NCBI RefSeq assembly: GCF_004116265.1
Contig: NZ_QOUX01000046.1
Span: 248,001-312,000, forward strand
Origin: Anaerobacillus alkaliphilus
Lineage (GTDB): Bacteria; Bacillota; Bacilli; Bacillales; Anaerobacillaceae
Reading direction: 5' to 3'
Length of the DNA stretch: 64,000 nucleotides
The notes under the pieces are model-generated. The model did no database searches and had not been told where the DNA came from. It was given only the letters and a program-made list of their open reading frames with translations. The translations under genes were made by a program, and so were the position numbers. Within the stretch, counting starts at the first letter, position 1. Each line of letters begins with the position of its first letter. Positions 29,860 through 38,655 of the stretch are shown piece after piece.

Positions 29860-31116
29860 TTATAAAAAGAATTTGTTTATATCATTCCATGTTACAACGA
29901 GCATGAGTACCATTAAAAGAGCGAATCCAACAAAATGAACAATTCCCTCTTTTTGAGGATCAATTGGTTTACCTCTTACTGCTTCTAGGCCGATAAACAT
30001 TAGCCTCCCCCCATCTAGTGCCGGGAGTGGCAAGAGGTTAATGATCCCTAAGTTTATACTTAGAATCGCTGCCCACTGCATTAATACCAGTATCCCCATT
30101 GCTGCTGCTTGACCTGTATAGTTATAAATCCCTACTGGTCCTGATAAATGGTCTAAAGTAAATTGGCCTGTTACTAACATACCAAGACTTTGGATAATTA
30201 AGACAATATATTCCCATGTTTGCGCAAATCCAAATGAGATTGATCCTAATAACGAAAATTCAGTTGGAGGATAAATCCCTATAAATCCATCTGTTTGTTC
30301 GTTCGGTCCTGTTCTGGCCTCTGGAACAACAGGGATTTCTACTACGTCGTTACCTCTTTGTACTTGGAATACAAGCTCTTGATTTGCACTTCTTTGAATA
30401 ATACTAGTTAGATCACTCCATGTATCTAATTGCTTTCCATCAATAGCCACAACATAATCGCCCTTTTGTAAACCAGCCTCAATAGCAGCACCATCAGGAA
30501 TTACATCACCTACTATTGGTTTATCAACTGGCATGCCCTGAATGAGTGCATATGATATTAGGATTACAGCTGCTAAGGCAAAATTCATAAAAGGTCCTGC
30601 AAAAATGGCTACCGCTCTTTGTGAAAGAGTTTTAGAACCAAATTGTCGGTTATATGGGGCAATTTGGGTTCTTTGCTCATCATATATATAGTCAGCTTTG
30701 GCATCTACCTTATACTCTTTTAACTCATCACTTTCATCATAGCCTTGAATTATTAATTGGTGCTCAAGATCAATTCTCTCAACAGTTATGACTTTCGCAT
30801 CAGGATGCTTTGATTTATTGTTTATGATAATATCCTTTACATTGCCATTTCGATTAAAATTTAAGCCAATCTGAAATCCTGGCTTTATTTCAATCATTTC
30901 TGGGTCTTCTCCTGCCATTCTAACAAATCCACCCAAAGGTAATAAACGAATCGTATACGTTGTCTCATCCTTCTTGTAAGAAAATAACTTAGGTCCAAAT
31001 CCAATCGCAAACTCTCGGCATAATATACCTGCTCGCTTTGCAAAAATTAAGTGACCAAGCTCATGGATGAATACGAGCAGTCCAAAAATGATAATAATAG
31101 AAATAAATGTATTCAC
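29860..31116 (-). CDS. rseP: Site-2 zinc metalloprotease RseP/RasP
   Basis: Intramembrane protease that cleaves anti-sigma factors and remnant peptides (RasP/YluC in B. subtilis). 418 residues: the first membrane helix carries HELGH at 18-22, a PDZ domain occupies about 200-280 ([16 protein letters not shown]), and the [12 protein letters not shown] motif is followed by the last helices. It lies between dxr and proS, as in other Bacillaceae. In B. subtilis it acts on RsiW and FtsL. Confidence 0.94.
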   Translation of the reverse strand: MNTFISIIIIFGLLVFIHELGHLIFAKRAGILCREFAIGFGPKLFSYKKDETTYTIRLLPLGGFVRMAGEDPEMIEIKPGFQIGLNFNRNGNVKDIIINNKSKHPDAKVITVERIDLEHQLIIQGYDESDELKEYKVDAKADYIYDEQRTQIAPYNRQFGSKTLSQRAVAIFAGPFMNFALAAVILISYALIQGMPVDKPIVGDVIPDGAAIEAGLQKGDYVVAIDGKQLDTWSDLTSIIQRSANQELVFQVQRGNDVVEIPVVPEARTGPNEQTDGFIGIYPPTEFSLLGSISFGFAQTWEYIVLIIQSLGMLVTGQFTLDHLSGPVGIYNYTGQAAAMGILVLMQWAAILSINLGIINLLPLPALDGGRLMFIGLEAVRGKPIDPQKEGIVHFVGFALLMVLMLVVTWNDINKFFL

Positions 31117-31167
31117 CGAATCACAACCTTTTTATTTTTTTAAAAACAACTTTTAGAAAAATATGTA

Positions 31168-32322
31168 CTATTTTGAAGCCATTACATTCCTTACGAAATC
31201 TCTCGTCTCTTTGTCTATATGTTGGATAACTTCTAAACTTGGTAAGGCAATATTTTCATATTCATTTAATGCTCTTTCAATAGCTTCTTCAATCTCTAAG
31301 AAAGATATCTTTCCATTTAAGAATAAAGAGACAGCCTCTTCGTTTGCAGCATTTAAAACCGTAGGTAGTATACCACCTGCACTACCTGCCTCAAAAGCAA
31401 AATAAAGACAGCGATAACGCTCTAGTGACGGTTTCGCAAAATGTAGCTTACCAACTTCCCAAAGGTTCAAATGCTTCTTGCCATGAAGCTGTAGTCGATT
31501 TGGATAGGTTAGAGCATACTGTATTGGAACTTTCATGTCAGGAGTACCTAACTGAGCAATGACACTTCCATCAATAAATTCAACCATAGAATGAATAATA
31601 CTTTCCTGATGAAGGAGAACAGCAATCTTTTCATATGGCATATTAAAAAGCCAATGAGCTTCAATAACTTCAAGCCCCTTATTCATCATCGTGGCAGAAT
31701 CTATTGTGATTTTAGCTCCCATAGACCAATTTGGGTGATTTAAGGCATCAGCAACTGTAACATCTTTTAACTCGGTCCTGTCTAAGTGCCTAAAACTTCC
31801 CCCTGAAGCAGTTAAAATTAATTTCTCCACCTCTTGGAGTCTTTCACCTTGTAAGCACTGGTAAATAGCAGAATGTTCACTATCTACAGGAAGTAGATCT
31901 ACCTTATGTTTTTTAGCTTCTTCTGTTACAATGTGCCCGGCAGTTACTAAAGTTTCCTTGTTTGCGATGGCAATGGTTTTCCCAGCTTTAATTGCCGACA
32001 ATGTAGGCGCTAGGCCAACGCTTCCTAATACAGCATTTACTAATATATCCGCATCATTATTACTGGCGACCTCCTCTAACCCCTCTTGTCCATATACTAG
32101 CTTGACAGTATTAGGTATTTCATTTAGAAGCTTATCATAATCTTCCTTAAATTGTACGGAAACAAGCTTAGGATTATACTCATTAATTTGTTTTAAACCT
32201 AGTTCAATATTTTTTCCAATTGAAATAGCTTCAAGGCTAAACTTGTCCGGGTGACTTGCAATTACTTCCAAAGTTTGTGTTCCTATTGAACCTGTCGCTC
32301 CTAATAAACTTATCTTCTTCAT
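31168..32322 (-). CDS. dxr: 1-deoxy-D-xylulose 5-phosphate reductoisomerase
   Basis: NADPH- and metal-dependent second step of the MEP isoprenoid pathway. 384 residues: LLGATGSIG near the N-terminus, metal-binding [14 protein letters not shown], and the conserved [12 protein letters not shown]-like and HPNWSMG segments. The ATG at 32322 follows GAGGAG by 7 nt; an in-frame ATG at 32337 would add five residues upstream of that site. Flanked by cdsA and rseP, it contributes precursors for UppS. Confidence 0.95.
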   Translation of the reverse strand: MKKISLLGATGSIGTQTLEVIASHPDKFSLEAISIGKNIELGLKQINEYNPKLVSVQFKEDYDKLLNEIPNTVKLVYGQEGLEEVASNNDADILVNAVLGSVGLAPTLSAIKAGKTIAIANKETLVTAGHIVTEEAKKHKVDLLPVDSEHSAIYQCLQGERLQEVEKLILTASGGSFRHLDRTELKDVTVADALNHPNWSMGAKITIDSATMMNKGLEVIEAHWLFNMPYEKIAVLLHQESIIHSMVEFIDGSVIAQLGTPDMKVPIQYALTYPNRLQLHGKKHLNLWEVGKLHFAKPSLERYRCLYFAFEAGSAGGILPTVLNAANEEAVSLFLNGKISFLEIEEAIERALNEYENIALPSLEVIQHIDKETRDFVRNVMASK

Positions 32323-32376
32323 AAAAAGGCTCCTCATGATATATAATGAACATTTTTGTTATTTATACTAAACTCT

Positions 32377-33171
32377 CTAAATAAATTGTAATAGAAAAAG
32401 TACTGGCATAACAAAAATTAAACTGTCAAAACGATCTAATATTCCTCCATGCCCTGGTAGTAATGTCCCTGAATCTTTCACGCCATAATGACGCTTCAAA
32501 GCTGACTCAACTAAATCACCGAGCTGTCCTACAATTGATATAACAATTATCATAATGCTTACAGTTATCAACGAGTCTGCAACAGGTACAAAATAGTTGT
32601 AGGAAAGACCAACAATAAGAGCGCAAATCACACCACCCAGGGAACCTTCAATCGTTTTTTTAGGGCTGATTTCTGGCCAAAGTTTCCTTTTTCCAAAAGA
32701 CCTACCAGTAAAATAAGCGCCTGTATCTGTAGACCAAATCGATAACAGAATAAAGAAGAATATTGCAAGTCCATGTTCTAATGCTCTCGTTTCAATCATA
32801 AAGTGGAAACCTAGTCCCACATATAATGAGGATATAATGATAAAGCCAACTTGATCAAATGTTATTGAATTTTTTGTTAGCACAGTTAAAGCTAACAACA
32901 GTAGGATAAAGCCCGTAACTAGTTCTGTGCGCACAAGGTAAGTATGTAGACTTTGTGTAATCCATTCATTCGGAATTAGGATTGACCACAAAAGCAAAAC
33001 ACTAACGAAGCCCGTTATAGATAGTATCTTGATGTCTTTCATTTTTAGTAATTCAAACAATCCGATTGTGGCTATCGCCATAATAGCTAAGGTAAATGGC
33101 AGATTTCCCATAAGGATTAGTAAAATAAAGATAATTCCAGCAATAATACCTGTAATAATTCTTTGTTTCAT
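32377..33171 (-). CDS. cdsA: Phosphatidate cytidylyltransferase
   Basis: Makes CDP-diacylglycerol from phosphatidate and CTP, the branch point for phospholipid synthesis. 264 residues, hydrophobic almost throughout with about 7 membrane helices, ending in the CDP signature (SALKRHYGVKDSGTLLPGHGG followed by ILDRFDS). It starts 15 bp after uppS and ends before dxr in the same presumed operon. Confidence 0.95.
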   Translation of the reverse strand: MKQRIITGIIAGIIFILLILMGNLPFTLAIMAIATIGLFELLKMKDIKILSITGFVSVLLLWSILIPNEWITQSLHTYLVRTELVTGFILLLLALTVLTKNSITFDQVGFIIISSLYVGLGFHFMIETRALEHGLAIFFFILLSIWSTDTGAYFTGRSFGKRKLWPEISPKKTIEGSLGGVICALIVGLSYNYFVPVADSLITVSIMIIVISIVGQLGDLVESALKRHYGVKDSGTLLPGHGGILDRFDSLIFVMPVLFLLQFI

Positions 33172-33186
33172 CGGCGTGACCCCTTT

Positions 33187-33954
33187 CTATATACCCCCAT
33201 AGCGTCTAGTTCGCTGTTGATATACGTTCACAGCTTCTAGAAAATGTTGTTCTGTAAAATCTGGCCATAATACATCCGTAAACCAAAACTCTGTATAAGC
33301 CAGCTGCCAGAGCATAAAATTACTTAAACGTATTTCACCACTAGTCCGTATTAATAAGTCTGGGTCTCTTAGTTCAGACGTCATTAAATGCTCTGAAACA
33401 AGCGTATTACTGACATCACTAGGGTTAATTTTACCTTCAGCAACTTTTGTTGCAATTGCTTGAATAGCGGTCACAATTTCATCTCTGCTTCCGTAATTCA
33501 ACGCGAAATTTAAAATTAAACCAGTATTTTCCTTTGTCTTCTCGATTGCATTGTCAACCGCCTTAATGGTGTGTGTAGGTAAGCTGTCCTTGCAACCCAT
33601 TAAGCGGACCTTGACATTCTCTTCAATCAGCTTAGGCAATTCAACACTTAAATATCTCTCAGGTAGACGCATTAAGAAATCAACCTCATTTTTCGGCCTT
33701 TTCCAGTTTTCTGTTGAAAAAGCATACAAGGTTAATACTTCAACGCCAAGAGAATTCGCTTGTCTCACCATTTTATTAATCACATTCATTCCTTCACGAT
33801 GTCCAGCTATTCTAGGTAAACCACGTTTCTTCGCCCAACGACCGTTTCCATCCATAATTATTGCTACATGTTTTGGAACGTTATCTAATCTTATTGGCTC
33901 ATCTTTTTTTTCTTGTTCAGCTTTTGACTTCCAGTTTGAGAACTTTTCAAGCAT
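33187..33954 (-). CDS. uppS: Undecaprenyl pyrophosphate synthase
   Basis: cis-Prenyltransferase making the C55 carrier lipid for peptidoglycan and teichoic acid. 255 residues with IAIIMDGNGRWAKKRG (the catalytic Asp), then GHREGM, FSTENWKRP and the C-terminal RTSGEIRLSNFMLWQ. The ATG at 33954 is chosen: GGGGG lies 8 nt before it and homologues begin ML followed by a short helix. ATG 33960 and TTG 33969 are possible alternatives. Confidence 0.95.
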   Translation of the reverse strand: MLEKFSNWKSKAEQEKKDEPIRLDNVPKHVAIIMDGNGRWAKKRGLPRIAGHREGMNVINKMVRQANSLGVEVLTLYAFSTENWKRPKNEVDFLMRLPERYLSVELPKLIEENVKVRLMGCKDSLPTHTIKAVDNAIEKTKENTGLILNFALNYGSRDEIVTAIQAIATKVAEGKINPSDVSNTLVSEHLMTSELRDPDLLIRTSGEIRLSNFMLWQLAYTEFWFTDVLWPDFTEQHFLEAVNVYQQRTRRYGGI

Positions 33955-34038
33955 GTTCATGTCCCCCAAATTTTGCTAATTTCTTAAACCCTATGTAAAA
34001 TTGTATATTTTCGAGATAACTAAATGGTACACCTTAAC

Positions 34039-34067
34039 AATTGTATATGATAAACAGTGACATCACA
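34039..34067 (-). promoter_or_regulatory. Sigma-A type promoter of the uppS operon
   Basis: On the minus strand TTGTGA (34062-34067) is followed after exactly 17 bp by TACAAT (34039-34044), about 85 bp before uppS and downstream of the frr terminator. Confidence 0.55.
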
Positions 34068-34185
34068 ACGCTAAACTAACATTCTCAAAAAAATAGTATT
34101 ACCATTGTTGGTTGAATTCCATAAAATTATAAGGGTAAATCGAACTTCTTTTATTGGTGAAGTAATAATGTTATATGTAAGATAG

Positions 34186-34217
34186 TAAAAAAACCCCCTG
34201 AGATTTCTAGAGGGTTC
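34186..34217 (-). terminator. Terminator of frr
   Basis: On the minus strand AACCCTC pairs with GGGGGTT (one G-U) and is followed by TTTTTTT. It lies just after the frr stop. Confidence 0.8.
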
Positions 34218-34248
34218 TAATTACTATACTATTTTACCTCGAATTTTA

Positions 34249-34806
34249 TTATACTTCCATAATTTCTTTTTCTTTAGCTGATGCAACTTCATCTACTTTT
34301 ACAATTTCTTTATCAGTAAGCTTTTGAACTTCATCAGTACTACGACGTAACTCATCTTCCGTTAATTCGCCATCTTTTTGAAGCTTCTTCAATTCATCAT
34401 TAGCATCACGTCGAATGTTACGGATCGCAACTTTAGCTTCTTCTCCGTACTTCTTAACTAATTTTACTAGGTCACGTCGTCTTTCTTCAGTTAATGGCGG
34501 AATAGTAATACGAATAACAGTTCCATCATTTGAAGGACTTAAACCTAAGTCAGACTTCTGTATAGCACGATCAATATCATTAATTGCTGTTTTATCAAAC
34601 GGCTGAATGACTAATAACCTTGCTTCAGGTACAGTAATTGAAGCTAATTGATTTAAAGGAGTAAGCGCTCCGTAATATTCAACTTGAATTTTATCCAAAA
34701 TTGCTGGATTTGCTCTCCCGGCACGCAATGTCACAAGTTCACGCTTTAATGCTTCAATAGCCTTATTCATTTTTTCTTCAGATAACTTAATCACTTCTTT
34801 GCTCAT
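34249..34806 (-). CDS. frr: Ribosome recycling factor
   Basis: Splits post-termination ribosomes together with EF-G. 185 residues, exactly the family length, with [23 protein letters not shown]-type core and the [19 protein letters not shown] hinge. The ATG at 34806 follows one base after the pyrH stop, with AGGGGG inside the end of pyrH. A TTG 27 bp upstream has no support. Confidence 0.96.
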   Translation of the reverse strand: MSKEVIKLSEEKMNKAIEALKRELVTLRAGRANPAILDKIQVEYYGALTPLNQLASITVPEARLLVIQPFDKTAINDIDRAIQKSDLGLSPSNDGTVIRITIPPLTEERRRDLVKLVKKYGEEAKVAIRNIRRDANDELKKLQKDGELTEDELRRSTDEVQKLTDKEIVKVDEVASAKEKEIMEV

Positions 34807-34807
34807 C

Positions 34808-35530
34808 TTAATTCCCCCTAACAATTGTTCCAATATTTTCGCCTAATACAGCACGCTTGATATTTCCTTCTTCCATAATAGAAAATACAATAAGTGGGAT
34901 ATCATTGTCCATACATAAAGATGATGCTGTTGAATCCATAACAGCTAATCCTTCTTTTAAAACGTCTAAGTAAGTAAGTGTTTCATATTTCTTTGCATTT
35001 GCATCAATAGAAGGGTCCGCAGTATAAACACCATCTACTTTATTTTTAGCCATTAGAATTACTTCTGCTTCAATTTCAGCGGCTCTAAGAGCAGCTGTTG
35101 TATCTGTTGAGAAATACGGATTACCAGTACCACCAGCAAAAATAACAACACGGTTTTTCTCTAGATGACGAATCGCTTTTCTTCTTATGTATGGTTCTGC
35201 AACTTGTCTCATTTCAATTGATGTTTGTACTCTCGTTGGTACATCAATATTTTCTAAGCTATCCTGAAGTGCAAGAGAGTTCATAACAGTTGCCAGCATC
35301 CCCATATAGTCTGCAGTTGCTCTATCCATTCCTTTAGCGCTACCAGCCATTCCACGCCAAATGTTTCCTCCGCCTACAATAATGGCAACCTCTACATCTA
35401 GTGCAACAATTTCTTTAATTTGCTGAGCAATTGACTGAATAACTATTGGGTCAATCCCATATCCAACTTCTCCAGCAAGCGCCTCGCCGCTCAGTTTAAG
35501 GACGATTCTTTTATACTTAGGCTTTTCCAT
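34808..35530 (-). CDS. pyrH: UMP kinase
   Basis: Phosphorylates UMP to UDP; a hexameric amino-acid-kinase-fold enzyme. 240 residues with KLSGEALAG near the N-terminus, [26 protein letters not shown] and the acceptor-binding VDGVYTADP segment. It ends 1 bp before frr, so the pair is translationally coupled. Located after tsf as in B. subtilis. Confidence 0.96.
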   Translation of the reverse strand: MEKPKYKRIVLKLSGEALAGEVGYGIDPIVIQSIAQQIKEIVALDVEVAIIVGGGNIWRGMAGSAKGMDRATADYMGMLATVMNSLALQDSLENIDVPTRVQTSIEMRQVAEPYIRRKAIRHLEKNRVVIFAGGTGNPYFSTDTTAALRAAEIEAEVILMAKNKVDGVYTADPSIDANAKKYETLTYLDVLKEGLAVMDSTASSLCMDNDIPLIVFSIMEEGNIKRAVLGENIGTIVRGN

Positions 35531-35569
35531 GTTACCCTCCAGTGATTAATAAATTTACATTGGCTATTT

Positions 35570-35593
35570 GGAAAAAGGGACACTATGTGCCCC
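35570..35593 (-). terminator. Terminator between tsf and pyrH
   Basis: GGGACAC (35577-35583) pairs with GTGCCCC (35587-35593) around a 3-nt loop with one G-U pair. The minus strand continues TTTTTCC. pyrH-frr may rely on read-through, since I see no promoter in the 40 bp before pyrH. Confidence 0.7.
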
Positions 35594-35638
35594 TACTTTT
35601 CAAAAGAACTATAATACAATCTTTGTTGTAGCTAATGC

Positions 35639-36520
35639 CTACTTCTTGTTAACTTGAGACATTACCTCTTCAGCAAAGTTTTCTTCACGTTTTTCCATAC
35701 CTTCTCCAACCTCATAGCGAGTGAAAGAAACTACAGAAGCACCTTTGTTAGCTACATACTTACCAACTTTTTGGTCGCCATCTTTTACAAACGGTTGATC
35801 ATTTAAGCAGATATCTTCAAAGTACTTGCTTAAACGACCTTCTACCATTTTAGCAACAATGTTTTCTGGTTTCCCTTCGTTAAGCGCTTGTTGAGTTAAT
35901 ACTTCACGCTCACGGATAACTTCTTCTTCAGAAACTTCATCACGAGAAATATATTTAGGGTTGATCGCAGCAATATGCATTGCAACATCTTTTGCAAGCT
36001 CTTCGTCACTTGTACCAGAAAGAACTGTTAATACACCAATTCTACCGCCCATGTGTAGGTAAGCACCAAAAGCGTCAGCATCAGTTTTTTCAACAATTTG
36101 AAAACGACGTAGAGATAGTTTTTCTCCGATTTTTGCAATTTGTGTATTAATGTAATCTGCAAGAGTAGCTTCTTCAAAGCTTTGAGTTAATGCTGCATCT
36201 ACATCAGCAGGGTTATTAGAAAGTATATTCTTAGCAACATTTGCTACTAACGCTTTGAAATTTTCGTTTTTAGAAACGAAGTCTGTTTCAGAGTTTACCT
36301 CAACGATAACAGCTTTGTTTCCTTCTACTGCAACATACGTTAATCCTTCTGCTGCAATACGATCTGCCTTATTAGCAGCTTTAGCAATACCTTTCTCACG
36401 AAGAAGGTCAATTGCTTTTTCCATATCACCATCTGTTTCTGTTAGTGCTTTCTTACAATCCATCATTCCTGCACCAGTACGCTCACGCAGTTCTTTTACC
36501 ATACTTGCTGAAATTGCCAT
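35639..36520 (-). CDS. tsf: Elongation factor Ts
   Basis: Nucleotide exchange factor for EF-Tu. 293 residues: an N-terminal UBA-like domain ([20 protein letters not shown]), then the [10 protein letters not shown] core that inserts into EF-Tu, and the dimerisation region. GGAGGAAAC precedes the ATG. It follows rpsB across a terminator-like hairpin. Confidence 0.97.
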   Translation of the reverse strand: MAISASMVKELRERTGAGMMDCKKALTETDGDMEKAIDLLREKGIAKAANKADRIAAEGLTYVAVEGNKAVIVEVNSETDFVSKNENFKALVANVAKNILSNNPADVDAALTQSFEEATLADYINTQIAKIGEKLSLRRFQIVEKTDADAFGAYLHMGGRIGVLTVLSGTSDEELAKDVAMHIAAINPKYISRDEVSEEEVIREREVLTQQALNEGKPENIVAKMVEGRLSKYFEDICLNDQPFVKDGDQKVGKYVANKGASVVSFTRYEVGEGMEKREENFAEEVMSQVNKK

Positions 36521-36645
36521 TTTGTTTCCTCCTTAGTTATGTACATCATATCACCTAAGCTAAATTAACTCTCACTTACTTAGTATTGACTGATATTAAT
36601 ATTTTTAAAAAGTTATCTTGGCATAAGCCATATAATATCTCTATT

Positions 36646-36683
36646 TAAGAAAAAGGTGATAAAGGGTAATACCCTTTACCACC
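36646..36683 (-). terminator. Hairpin terminator between rpsB and tsf
   Basis: GGTGATAAAGGG (36655-36666) pairs with CCCTTTACCACC (36672-36683), one mismatch. The minus strand then reads TTTTTCTT. It probably acts as a partial terminator giving more S2 than EF-Ts mRNA. Confidence 0.75.
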
Positions 36684-36703
36684 CTCTTTAGAGCTCTATT
36701 CTA

Positions 36704-37402
36704 TTAAGCAGATGTTTCTTCGCCTTGATTGGCTTCGATAATTGCGTCTGCCATTTTAGCAGTAAGAAGTTTTACCGCACGGATTGCATCGTCATTTCCA
36801 GGAATTACGTAATCAATTTCATCCGGATCACAGTTTGTATCAACAATAGCTACGATCGGGATATTTAATTTACGAGCTTCTGCAATCGCAATACGCTCTT
36901 TACGTGGGTCGATAATGAATAAAGCATCAGGGATACCCTTCATATCTTTAATTCCACCTAAGAATTTCTCAAGACGATCCATTTCTTTTTTAAGAATAAT
37001 AACTTCTTTTTTAGGAAGAACTTGGAACGTACCATCTTCTTGCATTTGCTCTAATTGCTTAAGACGAGAAATACGCTTTTGAATTGTTTCGAAGTTTGTT
37101 AACGTACCACCTAACCAACGTTGGTTAATGAAGTACATTCCAGAACGCTCTGCTTCTTCTTTTACAGAGTCTTGTGCTTGCTTTTTCGTACCAACAAAAA
37201 GTATTTTTCCACCTTGTGCAGCTAAGTCTCTTACGAAGTAGTAAGCTTCCTCAACTTTTTTGACCGTCTTTTGAAGATCAATAATATAAATTCCGTTTCT
37301 TTCAGTGAAGATGTAGCGATCCATTTTAGGATTCCAACGACGAGTCTGGTGACCGAAGTGAACTCCTGCTTCTAGTAATTGTTTCATGGAGATTACGCCC
37401 AT
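36704..37402 (-). CDS. rpsB: 30S ribosomal protein S2
   Basis: 232 residues of S2, which docks late on the 30S body and is needed for S1-type mRNA contacts. It begins [19 protein letters not shown] with [12 protein letters not shown] following, as in B. subtilis, and keeps the coiled-coil insert and the C-terminal [11 protein letters not shown] segment. AAAGGAGGTG lies before the ATG. It has its own promoter at 37524-37552, independent of the fla/che operon upstream. Confidence 0.97.
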   Translation of the reverse strand: MGVISMKQLLEAGVHFGHQTRRWNPKMDRYIFTERNGIYIIDLQKTVKKVEEAYYFVRDLAAQGGKILFVGTKKQAQDSVKEEAERSGMYFINQRWLGGTLTNFETIQKRISRLKQLEQMQEDGTFQVLPKKEVIILKKEMDRLEKFLGGIKDMKGIPDALFIIDPRKERIAIAEARKLNIPIVAIVDTNCDPDEIDYVIPGNDDAIRAVKLLTAKMADAIIEANQGEETSA

Positions 37403-37453
37403 TCTTCACACCTCCTTTAAAATGGTTTTTTTTTATCCTCCGCTCGCATCCTC

Positions 37454-37491
37454 TTTAAATAAGACTACATTAAGTAGCACCTTTATTTAAA
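37454..37491 (-). other. Leader hairpin upstream of rpsB
   Basis: TTTAAATAA (37454-37462) pairs perfectly with TTATTTAAA (37483-37491), and an inner CTAC/GTAG stem sits inside. It is in the rpsB 5' leader, between promoter and ribosome site, where ribosomal protein mRNAs often carry autoregulatory structures. Family not recognised. Confidence 0.45.
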
Positions 37492-37523
37492 TTAACAAGC
37501 GTGTGTGATTAACACCGAGATTT

Positions 37524-37552
37524 AATATACCATATTGGTTTTTTAATAGCAA
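37524..37552 (-). promoter_or_regulatory. Sigma-A promoter of rpsB
   Basis: On the minus strand TTGCTA (37547-37552) is followed after 17 bp by TATATT (37524-37529), and the bases before the -10 read TGG, an extended -10. It is about 120 bp before rpsB. One of the best promoters in the window. Confidence 0.7.
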
Positions 37553-37566
37553 GTAGTAGACTGCTT

Positions 37567-38088
37567 TTATTTGTGAAATTTCAATAATAACTCTACTTCG
37601 CCATCACCTATTTTCAGTTTTTTTGCAATTTCTTTTGCTGAAAACCCTTGGTTTGCTAAGGACAACACTTGAGCAGTTGTCGATTGCTCTACAATATCCT
37701 CAGTTTCACTAATGAGCGGTGGAACAAAAACGTCTTCTTCAATTACTACCTGTTTCGAGGATGTTTTAGGTGTTTCCTCTGTTATAATAGCTGTCTCTTT
37801 CTTCGCATCTACAATTTTTGTTCGTGGCTGATCATATTTATTAACCGCGTTTTGTTGAGACTTCTCATAAGCTTTTCGTTTAATTGCAATTTTATTTATA
37901 AGCTTTTCATTTTCTTCCTTCATTTCAGTTGTATATGCTACAAGTAAATCTTCAATTTCCCGTTTTAACTTCTCTAGATCATTTGCTTGCTCTTTTGGAT
38001 TATTCGCATTCATTTTTTGTACCAATAAAACAATGATGAAAAAAGCAAGAAAATGTAATAAGAAGCTAACTATTATAAAATATTCCAC
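37567..38088 (-). CDS. swrB: SwrB-like swarming motility protein (DUF6115)
   Basis: 173 residues: an N-terminal membrane helix (about 3-24), a charged coiled-coil (about 35-75), a low-complexity linker and a C-terminal helix-turn-helix-like motif (SLANQGFSAKEIAKKLKIG). Architecture and position after sigD and before rpsB match B. subtilis SwrB (YlxL), which promotes flagellar assembly past the rod-hook step by acting on the basal body/export gate. Sequence identity with SwrB is not directly visible to me. Confidence 0.75.
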   Translation of the reverse strand: MEYFIIVSFLLHFLAFFIIVLLVQKMNANNPKEQANDLEKLKREIEDLLVAYTTEMKEENEKLINKIAIKRKAYEKSQQNAVNKYDQPRTKIVDAKKETAIITEETPKTSSKQVVIEEDVFVPPLISETEDIVEQSTTAQVLSLANQGFSAKEIAKKLKIGDGEVELLLKFHK

Positions 38089-38178
38089 ATTGCTCTTCCT
38101 TTCAGATTGAAAGTATACCTGTACTACTAGTATTGCATTATATTTAAATCATGTACATCATACTCTTTACATACCAAA

Positions 38179-38207
38179 GGAATTGACCAAGTTTGTTGGA
38201 CAATTCC
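38179..38207 (-). other. Hairpin between the small fla/che gene and swrB
   Basis: GGAATTGACCAA (38179-38190) pairs with TTGGACAATTCC (38196-38207) with one A-A mismatch. The minus strand continues TTTGG, too short for a confident terminator. The rest of the 195-bp gap shows nothing else clear. Confidence 0.45.
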
Positions 38208-38283
38208 CAATTAGCTATTTCGTATAGTATACACGTTAGTTTCATCCTTGTACTAAAAAAATCATGAATCACTATTGGTCAAA

Positions 38284-38607
38284 TTACCCAGAGAAATCGA
38301 TGAAGTTCCCCTTATATGGGTGCTTAGCAACAGCAGCATTCTGATGTTTTTCGTTGCTTTTGTTCTCTTTGTTTTTCCGTTGGTCATTTTTTTGCCCTTG
38401 ATTACTCTCATCGTCATTACTTAACCGCTTTTTGTCTGTCTCAGATGTCTCTAGGACCTGCTTACGCTTATGGTCATCATCCTTTTTCTGTTCTAACCCG
38501 AGGTGGTCTTGCATTACTTGGCCTCTTTGCTGTAATTGATCTTGGATTTTACCAACGCTTTGGGTACGGGGTATAGCTACTTGTAATTCAATTGCTCTTA
38601 AACTCAC
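38284..38607 (-). CDS. Small hydrophilic protein of the fla/che operon, unknown function
   Basis: 107 residues. A first part (MSLRAIELQVAIPRTQSVGK, then a Gln-rich helix to about 45) looks structured. The middle is a highly charged Lys/Asp/Glu/Asn low-complexity stretch, and the end HPYKGNFIDFSG reads like a short conserved tail. No membrane segment, signal or catalytic motif. It lies 48 bp after fapA. I recall similar proteins next to fapA/sigD in other Bacillaceae but know no function; perhaps a flagellar or regulatory adaptor. Confidence 0.75.
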   Translation of the reverse strand: MSLRAIELQVAIPRTQSVGKIQDQLQQRGQVMQDHLGLEQKKDDDHKRKQVLETSETDKKRLSNDDESNQGQKNDQRKNKENKSNEKHQNAAVAKHPYKGNFIDFSG

Positions 38608-38655
38608 ATTATCCCCTCCAAAAATTAATCAAAATAATAGAAAAACATTGATCTC

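Noticed and set aside
33551-33979. Plus-strand open frame of 142 codons
   Set aside because: Antisense to uppS; ends in the intergenic region but lacks a promoter or ribosome site.
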